A stretch of DNA of 64,000 nucleotides from Clostridia bacterium (GTDB taxonomy: Bacteria; Bacillota; Clostridia; TANB77; CAG-508): assembly GCA_017456555.1 (NCBI GenBank), contig JAFTJF010000007.1, positions 1 to 64,000 on the forward strand. The letters run 5' to 3'. Position numbers and translations under genes: made by a program. Below the pieces are notes generated by a model that saw nothing but the letters and a program-made list of their open reading frames with translations, was not told the origin of the DNA and did not search any database. This document shows, piece after piece, positions 1-9,744 of this stretch (position 1 is the stretch's first letter; each line of letters starts with the position of its first letter).

Positions 1-103
1 AATTTTGGTAGTTTATAACTACCGCTTGGTTTCTCTTAAAGGATATTTATTGTTTACTTTTCAATGTACTTTTTTCTTTTCACAATTCCTGTGAACAGTC
101 ATT
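1..103 (-). promoter_or_regulatory. Transcribed leader, probably of an rRNA operon beyond the left edge
   Basis: Read on the minus strand, the DNA after the third promoter holds a small inverted repeat (TTCACA/TGTGAA), the string AGTACATTGAAAAG near 57-70, and a hairpin GGTAGTT/AACTACC at 7-23. Strings like GTACATTGAAAA are common in rRNA leaders and spacers of low-GC Gram-positives. No coding frame fits. The rRNA assignment is inference because no 16S sequence lies within the window; a tRNA or other stable RNA operon is the alternative. Confidence 0.5.
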
Positions 104-132
104 ATTTTAACACTGTTTTATTTACTTGTCAA
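104..132 (-). promoter_or_regulatory. Tandem promoter P3 (closest to the left edge)
   Basis: Minus strand reads TTGACA (127-132), a 17-base spacer and TAAAAT (104-109), an almost perfect vegetative sigma-A promoter. A and T tracts directly upstream (133-190) resemble an UP element. It is the last of three near-identical units that all fire out of the window to the left. Confidence 0.85.
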
Positions 133-240
133 CACTTTTTTTAAATATTTTTAAAATATTTTTTTGAAGTATTTTTTAAGTATTTTTTTAGGTTAAATCA
201 ATGTACTTTTTGTTGTTTTTTTGTTTCAACAACGAAAATT

Positions 241-269
241 ATTTTAACACTTCTTAAACATATTGTCAA
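241..269 (-). promoter_or_regulatory. Tandem promoter P2
   Basis: TTGACA (264-269), 17-base spacer, TAAAAT (241-246) on the minus strand. The spacer ends in GTGT as in the other two copies, and the same A/T-tract block follows upstream (270-315). Conservation of the whole unit points to duplication of one strong promoter. Confidence 0.85.
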
Positions 270-374
270 CACTTTTTTAAAAATATTTTCAAATATTTTT
301 TGAAGTATTTTTTTACATATTTTCGATGTCAAATTTTGTTATTTTTTGCTGTCTTTTGACGAGCAACTTTTGAT

Positions 375-403
375 ATTTTAACACCACATTTGTATATTGT
401 CAA
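375..403 (-). promoter_or_regulatory. Tandem promoter P1 (most upstream)
   Basis: TTGACA (398-403), 17-base spacer, TAAAAT (375-380) on the minus strand, with an A/T-tract block upstream (404-450). Together with P2 and P3 it makes a triple promoter, an arrangement typical of stable RNA operons in fast-growing low-GC bacteria. Confidence 0.8.
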
Positions 404-661
404 CAACTTTTTTAAAAATTTTCAAATTTTTTTTGACTATTTTTTTAAAGTTATTTTCCCAAAAAATACCTAACCCAAACCTAATATATATTATAAGAAG
501 AAAATCACAAATTATTACATTATTAATATGAAAATAATAATTAAATAATATTCACATACAAATATAAAAGAATTTTATTCATTTTACATTATATATTTAC
601 TTTATACATATTATAATTATATCAAAATTTTATAACTCTTCATTTCTATTCATATATACAT

Positions 662-693
662 AAAAAAGAACCTCTAATTTCTTAAAGGTTCTT
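662..693 (-). terminator. Terminator of eno
   Basis: Arms AAGAACCT (666-673) and AGGTTCTT (686-693) with a T run in the minus-strand direction (A run at 662-667). It lies 39 bases after the eno stop codon. Confidence 0.85.
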
Positions 694-731
694 TCTTATT
701 ATATATATGTTATTTTTTAACAATATTTAGA

Positions 732-2048
<1,317 letters not shown>

Positions 2049-2071
2049 CTAAATTTTTATTGTTTATCTTG

Positions 2072-2096
2072 CTATTCTTTTAGCAAGTATAATTCA
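2072..2096 (-). promoter_or_regulatory. Hairpin in the eno 5' leader
   Basis: Inverted repeat CTTGCTA/TAGCAAG within the untranslated leader, between promoter and ribosome binding site. It has no T run, so it is unlikely to terminate; it may stabilise the mRNA. Confidence 0.35.
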
Positions 2097-2132
2097 TTAT
2101 GCTTTGGCGAAAACTTTCCGTCGCCGTCTTGA

Positions 2133-2161
2133 ATTGTATCACATAGTAAATATATTTTCAA
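2133..2161 (-). promoter_or_regulatory. Promoter of eno
   Basis: TTGAAA (2156-2161), 17-base spacer, TACAAT (2133-2138) on the minus strand, about 95 bases upstream of the eno start codon. Good sigma-A match. Confidence 0.7.
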
Positions 2162-2300
2162 GTACTTCTTCAAAACTTTGATATATTTTTATCGAGTATT
2201 TAACAAACACTTTTCAATATTATATATGTAATATCTTTTACACATACTTATAATAATCATATATATACCTTCTTCAATAACGCCATTTATTTCTAATCTC

Positions 2301-2329
2301 TTGTCAAACGCTATTTTTTTCATTATAAT
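2301..2329 (+). promoter_or_regulatory. Promoter of the pseudouridine synthase gene
   Basis: TTGTCA (2301-2306), 17-base spacer, TATAAT (2324-2329). The start codon at 2336 falls exactly where transcription would begin, so the mRNA may be leaderless; no Shine-Dalgarno sequence is visible. Confidence 0.7.
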
Positions 2330-2335
2330 ATTAAC

Positions 2336-3211
2336 ATGAGAAAAATAATTGTAAATGAAAAATATAATAATAAGAAATTAAATAGTTTTATATTAGATAC
2401 TTTTCCTAATCTAAATAAAAACACATTATTTAAAGCTTTAAGAAAAAAAGATATAAGAGTTAACGGAAAAAGAGTATCTGATGATGTAGTAGTACACTCT
2501 GGAGATGAAATCACAATTTTTATAATTGATGATTTTCTTTATGGTACTTCTAATTTTAATATAGATGTTGTATATGAAGATGAAAACATTGTGGTATTTA
2601 ATAAACCAGAAAATTTATCTGTAACTGATGACAATATTTCAAATATAACTTTAACAAGTATAGTAAAAGAAAAATATGGAAATAATTTAGAACCTTGTCA
2701 CAGACTAGATAGGAACACAAAAGGATTAATTATTTATGCAAAAAATAAAGAAGCTTTAGAAATTTTATTTGATAAATTCAAAAATAAGGAAATCGAAAAA
2801 CATTATTATACTAAAGTATATGGAATATTAAACAAAACTCATGATATTTTAAAAGCTTACCTATTTAAAGATAGTAAAAAAAGTTTAGTTTATATTTCTG
2901 ATGTTCCAAAAAAAGATTATTTAGAAATAATAACAGAATACACAGTTTTAAATAAAGACATAAAAAATAATACAACAACACTTGATATAAATTTACACAC
3001 AGGAAGAACACATCAAATAAGAGCTCACCTATCTCATATTGGCTACCCAGTACTTGGAGATGGAAAATACGGAACAAATGAAATTAATAAAAAATTCGGA
3101 CTAAAAAATCAATTTTTATATAGTTACAAATTAAAATTCAATTTTAAAGGAAACAACGGAATTTTAGATTATTTAAATAATAAAGAAATTATTTTAGAAA
3201 ATATAAAATAG
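2336..3211 (+). CDS. RluA-family pseudouridine synthase
   Basis: Isomerises uridine to pseudouridine in rRNA or tRNA. The first 65 residues look like an S4 RNA-binding domain (DIRVNGKRVSDDVVVHSGDEI). The catalytic domain contains HRLDRNTKGL (about 122-131), the RluA motif with the catalytic Asp, and LHTGRTHQIRAHLSHIG later on. Length (291) is normal. Plus strand, alone, with its own promoter and terminator. The ATG at 2336 lacks a ribosome binding site and sits at the predicted transcription start. Which uridine is modified cannot be told from sequence; the subfamily RluC/RluD/YlyB is unresolved. Confidence 0.9.
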   Translation: MRKIIVNEKYNNKKLNSFILDTFPNLNKNTLFKALRKKDIRVNGKRVSDDVVVHSGDEITIFIIDDFLYGTSNFNIDVVYEDENIVVFNKPENLSVTDDNISNITLTSIVKEKYGNNLEPCHRLDRNTKGLIIYAKNKEALEILFDKFKNKEIEKHYYTKVYGILNKTHDILKAYLFKDSKKSLVYISDVPKKDYLEIITEYTVLNKDIKNNTTTLDINLHTGRTHQIRAHLSHIGYPVLGDGKYGTNEINKKFGLKNQFLYSYKLKFNFKGNNGILDYLNNKEIILENIK

Positions 3212-3231
3212 CATAATATACAAATACAAGA

Positions 3232-3262
3232 GAAGCTTGTTAAGATAACAAGCTTCTTTTTT
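3232..3262 (+). terminator. Terminator of the pseudouridine synthase gene
   Basis: Perfect 10-base arms GAAGCTTGTT (3232-3241) and AACAAGCTTC (3247-3256) followed by TTTTTT. Confidence 0.9.
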
Positions 3263-3272
3263 CTAATATTTA

Positions 3273-3551
3273 TAAATAATAATTTGTCGAGCTATTACTT
3301 TTAAGATTTTCTGTGACGGATATTTATAATATATTTAAATCGAAACCCCACAAACGAAAGGTTAGAAAATATATTAAGAAAATTTGAGGGTTGTTCACGA
3401 CTTAATTTTCTTGAAAAGAAAATTAAGAAAGATGAAAGCGGCTCAAATTTTGTTAATTAGATTTTCTCCTTAAGTGAGTGTGAAATAAAATATATTATAA
3501 ATATTTCAGTTACAGAAAAATTATATTATCTATTCTACAAATTATTATTTT
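3273..3551. repeat. Long imperfect palindrome, MITE-like
   Basis: The two ends are inverted copies: AAATAATAATTTGT at the left recurs inverted at about 3537-3550; TTTCTGT then ATATTTATAATATATTT (3308-3336) recurs inverted at 3488-3517; further inside AAAATTTGAG (3379-3388) pairs with CTCAAATTTT (3442-3451), and CTTAATTTTCTT (3401-3412) pairs with AAGAAAATTAAG (3416-3427). No open frame. It fills the gap between two convergent genes. Could be a non-autonomous mobile element or a structured RNA. Confidence 0.6.
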
Positions 3552-3557
3552 TTATTC

Positions 3558-4307
3558 CTATACTATTTCCTCTAACTTTTCCAATATATAATGACTTATT
3601 AATTGATATCCCTCTTCTTTCAAATGAATCCCATCATTTTGTCTATAAATAGTTCCTTTTCCCTCAAACTTATCAGCAACATCAATATAATTCACATTTC
3701 TTTTTTTACACAAAACTTTAATTTGCTCTTCAAGTTTATCTCTTCTTTCCTTCATCTCAGGTTTAACCGAACCATCTAAAGTAATTACATCAATTGTCTC
3801 ATCATCAATCAAAAACATTTGTAAATAACAAAGTTTTGCTTCAGGAAACCTATTTTGTAATTCAACAATTACCTCTTCTAAATCACCAATTACTGTATTT
3901 TGATCTGAAATCGCATTTGGGTTTTCATCAACAACTCCAATTTCCTTTTTTAAAGAATTATCAATAAATCCAAGCCCATAACTAATAATATCATTAGCTC
4001 CACCATTAAATACAATAATATCTGGATTTCCTTTTAAATTTTTAGCTTGATTTATTAGCACAATATCATCTGTACCAGTATTATCTGTAATTGTACAACC
4101 ACTTCTACTATTATTTATAATTTTTGAATTTGGCAGGCTTTCAGAAAAATAATATTCAAAACTTTTAGAATCATTTCCATGTCCTTGAATCAATGAATCT
4201 CCTAAAAAAGCAATTGTTTTTCCATCTAATCTATCATCCACAAAATTACTTATTATCGCAATTATACATATTAATAATATAATAAAAATTGTTATATATT
4301 TTTTCAT
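3558..4307 (-). CDS. SGNH/GDSL-family hydrolase, membrane-anchored
   Basis: Predicted serine esterase or deacylase of the SGNH fold. Residues 5-25 form one hydrophobic segment (signal anchor or signal peptide), so it acts outside the membrane. Block I is IAFLGDSLIQGHG with the nucleophile Ser, block III is FNGGANDI with the Asn, and block V is QNDGIHLKEEGY with the catalytic Asp and His. The GAAGAGG site fits the ATG. Length 249 is usual. Substrate is open: lipid esters, wall or polysaccharide O-acetyl groups are all possible. It stands alone, 223 bases after ftsH on the minus strand. Confidence 0.85.
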   Translation of the reverse strand: MKKYITIFIILLICIIAIISNFVDDRLDGKTIAFLGDSLIQGHGNDSKSFEYYFSESLPNSKIINNSRSGCTITDNTGTDDIVLINQAKNLKGNPDIIVFNGGANDIISYGLGFIDNSLKKEIGVVDENPNAISDQNTVIGDLEEVIVELQNRFPEAKLCYLQMFLIDDETIDVITLDGSVKPEMKERRDKLEEQIKVLCKKRNVNYIDVADKFEGKGTIYRQNDGIHLKEEGYQLISHYILEKLEEIV

Positions 4308-4439
4308 TTGTTCCTCTTCTGTTTTTATATTTCTTTCATTTTATATAAAACCATAAAAAAAATCAAATATAAAATATTATTCAAATACTTAATCTGAAAT
4401 TTCCTACTTTTGCAGCAACCATTATACAAATATAGACAC

Positions 4440-4472
4440 AAAAAAGATGAAGATTTTTAAATCTTCATCTTT
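4440..4472. terminator. Terminator after ftsH
   Basis: Arms AAAGATGAAGATT (4443-4455) and AATCTTCATCTTT (4460-4472), with a long T run when read on the minus strand. It closes the ftsH transcript. Confidence 0.85.
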
Positions 4473-4529
4473 CTCATTATAATTTACTTAATTTCATTTT
4501 TTTTAGATATCTATCTTATTATAAATATC

Positions 4530-6374
4530 TTATTTAAAAAATTCTTCAAATTCTTCACTTGTTATTTTCTCTTTTTCTAATAAAGTAAGTGCTACTCTAT
4601 CTAAAGTATCCATATTTTCTAAAAGGATTCTTTGTGCTGTTTCATATGCATTATCTATTAACACTTGAATTTGATTTCCAACTTTGTCTATAACTTTATC
4701 TCCAAAGATTTGTAATTCATATGGATCATCAACTTTTAAAGAAATTGGACCTAAACTATCATCCATTCCATATATAGTAAGCATATCTTTGGCAATTCCA
4801 GTCGCAACTTCTATATCATTACTTGCTCCAGTTGATATTTCATTTAATGCTATTTTTTCAGCAGCTCTACCACCCATTAAAGCAACCATTTTTTCTAATA
4901 GTTCTGTTCTTGATACATAATATTTATCTTCATTTGTTTTATACATTGTGTATCCACCAGCTAAACCTCTTGGTATAATAGAAACTTCTTTTACGTCAGT
5001 TTGAGTTGGTAAAAATTTACTTACTACAGCATGTCCTGCTTCATGATAAGCTGTTAATTTTTTATCTTTATCTGAAATTACTCTATTTGTTTTTTCTAAA
5101 CCTACAGTTATCTTCTTAACTGCATTTTCAATATCATCATTTGATATTTCTTTATGTTTTAATCTTGTTGCAATAATTGCAGCTTCGTTTAAAACATTTG
5201 CAAGTTCAGCTCCAGTAAATCCAGCTGTATCTCCTGCAATTGATTTAAAATCAACATCATCTGCAAATTTTTTGTTTTTGCTATGAAGTTTTAATATTTC
5301 TTCTCTTCCTATTAAGTCTGGTGCAGGAATTGTTACTTGTCTATCAAATCTTCCTGGTCTTAATAAAGCTTTATCTAACATTTCTGGTCTATTTGTTGCA
5401 GCTAAAACTATAATAGTTTCTGTTGTATCAAATCCATCCATTTCAACTAATAATTGGTTTAATGTTTGGTTATTTTCTGTTTCTGAACCACTATTACTTG
5501 TTCTTCTAGAACCTATAGCATCAATTTCATCTATGAAAATTATACATGGTGCCATTTTTTTAGCTTTTTCGAATAATTTTCTAACTCTTGATGCACCAAG
5601 ACCTGCAAACATTTCGATAAATTCAGACCCACTCATTGAAATAAATGGAACTCCTGCTTCTCCAGCAATTGCTCTTGCAATTAAAGTTTTTCCAGTTCCT
5701 GGTTTTCCATATAATAAAATTCCTTTAGGAATTTTTGCTCCCATATCTAAATATGCTTTTGGTTTTTTCAAAAAATCTACAATTTCGATTAATTCGCCTT
5801 TTTCTTCATCAAGACCTGCAATATCGTCAAATCTTACATCTGGAGATTTACTTCCATCTTCTCCACCATAAACTTTTCCGCTATCTCCTCCAAGTCCTTG
5901 CATCTTAATCATCATAACCATTAAAACTACTAGCAAAATTGTTGGTAATAATGAAAATAATGTATCTGAAATTCTAAGTACTGGATTAACTGGTTCTTGT
6001 ATTAATTCAATTTTCTTTCCTTCTTTGTCAACTTTTTCTTGAACCATTTCCATAAAAGCTTGTAAGCTTGGAACTAAAACTATTTTTTCTCTTTCTTCCT
6101 CTTCACCTTCACCTTTAAGAATAACATTAATTGTTGCACTTCCTGAAGTCATTTTTATTTTTTCTACTTTATCTTCATTTATTGAAGTAATAACTTCAGT
6201 ATAAGGAATTTCTTTTTCATCTTTTTCTTTATTAATTACATACATGCTATAAATAGACATTAATATACATGCTCCTAATGCAATTAATAATAAAATAGTT
6301 TTTGTTGATTCAAAATCTCTTGGTTTCTTTTCTTTTTGTTTTCTGCTTTTTGGTTTCTTTTTGTTATCTTTCAT
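4530..6374 (-). CDS. ftsH: ATP-dependent zinc metalloprotease FtsH
   Basis: Membrane AAA protease that degrades misfolded membrane proteins and selected regulators. Two membrane segments (about 28-47 and 128-150) flank an external domain. The AAA module has Walker A GKPGTGKT, Walker B IIFIDEID, and the second-region RPGRFDR arginine-finger stretch. The protease domain has the zinc motif HEAGH. A basic Lys-rich N-terminus precedes the first membrane segment. Length (614) is typical. It follows the DUF1189 gene by 22 bases, and a terminator comes after it, so it is the last gene of that transcript. In sporulating bacteria FtsH is needed for sporulation. Confidence 0.97.
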   Translation of the reverse strand: MKDNKKKPKSRKQKEKKPRDFESTKTILLLIALGACILMSIYSMYVINKEKDEKEIPYTEVITSINEDKVEKIKMTSGSATINVILKGEGEEEEREKIVLVPSLQAFMEMVQEKVDKEGKKIELIQEPVNPVLRISDTLFSLLPTILLVVLMVMMIKMQGLGGDSGKVYGGEDGSKSPDVRFDDIAGLDEEKGELIEIVDFLKKPKAYLDMGAKIPKGILLYGKPGTGKTLIARAIAGEAGVPFISMSGSEFIEMFAGLGASRVRKLFEKAKKMAPCIIFIDEIDAIGSRRTSNSGSETENNQTLNQLLVEMDGFDTTETIIVLAATNRPEMLDKALLRPGRFDRQVTIPAPDLIGREEILKLHSKNKKFADDVDFKSIAGDTAGFTGAELANVLNEAAIIATRLKHKEISNDDIENAVKKITVGLEKTNRVISDKDKKLTAYHEAGHAVVSKFLPTQTDVKEVSIIPRGLAGGYTMYKTNEDKYYVSRTELLEKMVALMGGRAAEKIALNEISTGASNDIEVATGIAKDMLTIYGMDDSLGPISLKVDDPYELQIFGDKVIDKVGNQIQVLIDNAYETAQRILLENMDTLDRVALTLLEKEKITSEEFEEFFK

Positions 6375-6396
6375 AAATTACACACATTCCTTTTTA

Positions 6397-7479
6397 TTAT
6401 ATTTCAGAACCATCTGGTTCACGATTTTCTTCTGAAGTTTGAGTATCTTCCTCTGTTTTTTCTTCTTTTTTCTCTTCTGTATTATCTTTATTTTCGTCTT
6501 TGTTTTCCTCTTCTTTGTTTTCTTCTAAAGTCTTTTCTTCATTCATTTCTGCTTTTACTTGTTTTTGAACTTCAATAATTTTTTGTAGTTCTTCTCTTTG
6601 TTTTAACAAATCGTATTTTATCATAAATATTGCAGCAATTACATAGATATAAGCAATTAATAAACGTATTGCTTCAAAATATGGAACACTAAATCCAGTA
6701 GTAATTAATACAACATCTAAAATCGTATCTAATATTAATGGTAATGTTAAAGCATAAATAGACAATGTCATCATTGGATCCATTTTAAAATTAACACCAC
6801 ATATTCTAGCAGATATTAATCCTAACAATGTAAGTACAAATACATCACTAAGTATAAACATTAGATTTACAAATACTAAAGCTATAAATATAATTATTGA
6901 ATATGTTACTACAATTCTTAAAATTCCAAACTCCTCTAAAGTTTTTACTAACTCTTGTTTGTTTGAAATTTTAAATTCATTTTCAAGATTTATTGGGTCT
7001 GTTTCTGTATTAATAGTTGTTAAACTATCATAAGAATTTTCAAGTTCTGAACCTTCATATGAGAAAATAAATTTATCTCTTAATAATATAATTCCACTTG
7101 ATGCATCATATAATTTATTTCTATATTGTTCTTCTTGTTCTTTAGAAATTTCATTTCCTGTATCAACTACTATTTTGAAATCAAATTCTTCATCATAACC
7201 TTCTTCATATCTTGTTGTTTCTAAAATTCCATTTGAAAAACTAAAGTCTGGAAATTCATTTTCTATATAGTTATTTGCTTTATTTAACATTTTTGTCATA
7301 TCATAAGCTACACCACATGTAACTAAAAAAGAAATTAGTACAGTTAATAAAAATAAGTATTTAAATGCTACTGATAATTTTTCTCCTAAGAAAAATCCAT
7401 AATCTTCTAATTCAAATATTGATTTTTTTACTCTTTGAAAAAACTTCATTTCTTTTTTATCTTTAGATTTTGTTTCCAC
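6397..7479 (-). CDS. DUF1189-type polytopic membrane protein
   Basis: Function not known. The N-terminus (KFFQRVKKSIFELEDYGFFLGEKLSVAFKYL) resembles the DUF1189 family. Hydrophobic segments lie near 40-60, 190-225, 235-260 and 265-295, with an external loop of about 120 residues after the first. The last 60 residues are an acidic Glu/Lys-rich cytoplasmic tail. The GTG start overlaps the alr stop codon (TAGTG) and has a GGGAG site inside the end of alr, which points to translational coupling. The neighbours suggest an envelope role, but that is inference from position. Confidence 0.65.
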   Translation of the reverse strand: METKSKDKKEMKFFQRVKKSIFELEDYGFFLGEKLSVAFKYLFLLTVLISFLVTCGVAYDMTKMLNKANNYIENEFPDFSFSNGILETTRYEEGYDEEFDFKIVVDTGNEISKEQEEQYRNKLYDASSGIILLRDKFIFSYEGSELENSYDSLTTINTETDPINLENEFKISNKQELVKTLEEFGILRIVVTYSIIIFIALVFVNLMFILSDVFVLTLLGLISARICGVNFKMDPMMTLSIYALTLPLILDTILDVVLITTGFSVPYFEAIRLLIAYIYVIAAIFMIKYDLLKQREELQKIIEVQKQVKAEMNEEKTLEENKEEENKDENKDNTEEKKEEKTEEDTQTSEENREPDGSEI

Positions 7480-8582
7480 TATACATACTCCCTTCTAATT
7501 ACCTCGTTTATAAGTAGTGGAGGCACATTTAGAATTACTTCATCTCCTGGGTTTATATCATCGCTATCTGTTATATCAATAGTAGCATGACACAAACCTA
7601 TTCTACCAATAATTTTATATTCTTTTCCATTTATTTTTACTTTACAATGATTATCTTTAAATAATTTTTTTACTTCCATTAATATTGCAATTATATTATT
7701 TTTAAATGTAAAATCTTCTCTTTTGTCTGCTCTATTAAATCCATCCATATGCCCAACAGGAATTGTTGCAATTTTTGTTTCCCTTTTTGTTACATAAGTA
7801 TTTCCATAACTTATAGTATATCCTTTTGGAACATTTTTTATTTCAGCAATCTTAGTTTTCAAAACACCAATTGGTATTAATTCTGTATTTTTCAAAAGAG
7901 TTCTTCCTTGAAAAAGAGAACCTATTCTAACTGCATCTAATCTCATTTCTGGATATTTTAAAAATGCAGTTGAAGCACATATATGTAAGATTTTAGGTCT
8001 TAATGATTTTTCTTCAAGAACTTTTACTACTTCCATAAATCTATTAAATTGAATTCTTGTCCATTTCTCATCAATAGCTTTTGCAAAATGAGAAAACATA
8101 CCTTCTATTTCTATGTTTTCCGCATTTTCAAAAACTTTTAATATTTCTTCTATATTTGAATATAAGATTCCATATCTTCCAAAACCTGTATCAATTTTTA
8201 AATGTGCTTTATATTTTTCTTTATTTAAATCTTTCAATACTTTTTTTAGTAATTCAAGTTCTTCAAAACTTCCAATTGTTACTGTTATATCATTTTCTAC
8301 CATCATTTTCAATTCTTCTTCAATTGAAGTTGGCGAAAGCATTAAAACTTCTTCCTCAATTCCTGCTTTTCTTACTTTTAAACCTTCTTCATAGGTTGCA
8401 ACAGCTAAAGAATTTATTCCGTTTTCAATTAGAAATTTAGAATATTGTACGATATCCAATCCTCCGCCATTTCCTTTAACAACAGCATAAATTTTTGTAT
8501 TAGGAGTTTTTTCAGAATTTATTTTTTTTACTACTTCTATATTATTTATAAAATTCTTTTTATCTATTTCTACTACTTTCAT
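7479..8582 (-). CDS. alr: Alanine racemase (divergent)
   Basis: PLP enzyme that makes D-alanine for peptidoglycan. The 367-residue protein has the barrel start AVVKGNGGGL with the PLP lysine at residue 36, and ISYGNTYV with the second catalytic base, the Tyr equivalent to Tyr265 of the Geobacillus enzyme. Two blocks are altered: the usual AVVKANAYGHG has become KGNGGGL, losing its Tyr and His, and the usual GRICMDQ block reads GRIGLCHATID. It may therefore be a divergent Alr or a related amino-acid racemase. Its stop overlaps the next gene. It sits among wall genes (FemAB-like, PBP1A). Confidence 0.85.
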   Translation of the reverse strand: MKVVEIDKKNFINNIEVVKKINSEKTPNTKIYAVVKGNGGGLDIVQYSKFLIENGINSLAVATYEEGLKVRKAGIEEEVLMLSPTSIEEELKMMVENDITVTIGSFEELELLKKVLKDLNKEKYKAHLKIDTGFGRYGILYSNIEEILKVFENAENIEIEGMFSHFAKAIDEKWTRIQFNRFMEVVKVLEEKSLRPKILHICASTAFLKYPEMRLDAVRIGSLFQGRTLLKNTELIPIGVLKTKIAEIKNVPKGYTISYGNTYVTKRETKIATIPVGHMDGFNRADKREDFTFKNNIIAILMEVKKLFKDNHCKVKINGKEYKIIGRIGLCHATIDITDSDDINPGDEVILNVPPLLINEVIRREYV

Positions 8583-8658
8583 AAAATACCCTTTTTGAAA
8601 ATTACAATATTTATTATAATCTATAATTCCTTAAATTTTCATTAATTTAGTTATATTT

Positions 8659-9717
8659 CTATTTCTTTGTTGTTAATTTCTTTTTCAAAGTTCTTAAAGT
8701 TCTAAATGCTTTTTCAGAAAATTTATATAATTTATATACTAAAGGTTTATATGGAATATAGATTTCTCCAATAAATTCTGTAAAATCAGCATTAAAGCCT
8801 TTTTTAAATCTATATAAACCATATTGTGGATGAGATTCATCTACAACTCCTGAAACTCCTCTAAAGTCATACATATCTGCACCCATTTTTATTGCTTCTT
8901 GAATCATTGTCCATTGAAGCAAATAGTTTGGCATTAAATTTCTATGTTTGTTACTGCTTGCTCCATACAAGTACCAAACTTTGTTACCATACATAATTGG
9001 TATTATTCCTGATATTGGTTTATCTTCATGATAAGCCATTAAAAGTTTCATATGATTTGGAGCCATTTCATCATACATTTTCTCGAAATATTCTAAAGAT
9101 CTAATAATAAAATTATCTCTTTCTCCTGTTTCAATCATTATTTCATGAAATGCTTTTAAATCTTCTCTTGTTCCTTCTTTTATAACAACACCTTTTTTAG
9201 TTGCTAAACGAACATTATATCTTGTTTTTTGATGAAGTTCTGCAAAGATTTGCTCTTCTGTTTTTCCTTTTAAATTTAATCTAAAAACAAATCTTGGTTG
9301 AATTTCATCTTTAAAATCTTTGCTATCATCTTTTATTTTAAAACCATATTTTGTAATTATTTTTCTAAATTCTTCATCAGATTTTAAAATATCAGGTTCA
9401 ACTCTTAAAACAAAAGCTTTATATTTTTTTGCTAAAAGATCTGCTCCATCTCTTAATTCTTTTATAACTTCTTCATTATAAAGATCACAAACAGGTCCTC
9501 TTGCAGAATACATAATATTTCCAAATATAGGAATTTTTCTAACCCATACACAAAGACTGCCTCTTATTTTACCATCTTTGTCTTCTGATAAAATAACTTC
9601 TTTTTTCCAACTTGTTTTTACATTTCCCCATTCAAGAGATTGTTGGAAATTACATCTTTCATGAGATTCCAAAAATTTCTTATATTCTTCTTTATCTTTT
9701 TCTTCTAATAGTCTCAA
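8659..9717 (-). CDS. FemAB-family peptidoglycan bridge aminoacyltransferase
   Basis: Members transfer amino acids from aminoacyl-tRNA to the stem peptide of lipid II or peptidoglycan. Characteristic stretches: FQQSLEWGNVKTSW near the N-terminus, the GNAT-like cores MYSARGPVCD and PNYLLQWTMIQEAI, and DFRGVSG with the conserved C-terminal block YGLYRFKKGFNADFTEFIGE. Length 352 lacks the long coiled-coil arm seen in FemA, thus closer to FemX or VlmA-like short forms. The start is TTG with GGAGG nine bases upstream. cysS, 27 bases upstream, is co-oriented and probably co-transcribed. Which amino acid is added cannot be read from sequence. Confidence 0.85.
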   Translation of the reverse strand: MRLLEEKDKEEYKKFLESHERCNFQQSLEWGNVKTSWKKEVILSEDKDGKIRGSLCVWVRKIPIFGNIMYSARGPVCDLYNEEVIKELRDGADLLAKKYKAFVLRVEPDILKSDEEFRKIITKYGFKIKDDSKDFKDEIQPRFVFRLNLKGKTEEQIFAELHQKTRYNVRLATKKGVVIKEGTREDLKAFHEIMIETGERDNFIIRSLEYFEKMYDEMAPNHMKLLMAYHEDKPISGIIPIMYGNKVWYLYGASSNKHRNLMPNYLLQWTMIQEAIKMGADMYDFRGVSGVVDESHPQYGLYRFKKGFNADFTEFIGEIYIPYKPLVYKLYKFSEKAFRTLRTLKKKLTTKK

Positions 9718-9744
9718 AACTTTAATCCTCCAAAATAATTTTAT

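Larger units (their letters stand above)
95..455. repeat. Three degenerate direct repeats of about 135-155 bases
   Basis: Each copy contains, on the plus strand, ATTTTAACAC, then TGTCAACA, then T/A tracts of the form TTTTTTAAA, ATATTTTC and GAAGTATTTTTT. Copies begin near 104, 241 and 375. They carry the three leftward promoters and their upstream tracts. The rest of 456-660 is plain AT-rich sequence in which I see no gene or other signal. Confidence 0.75.

Noticed and set aside
95-455. AT-rich direct repeats as a possible replication origin or iteron array
   Set aside because: Each repeat is fully explained by a TTGACA-17-TAAAAT promoter with A/T tracts; no DnaA-box clusters or origin genes were seen.
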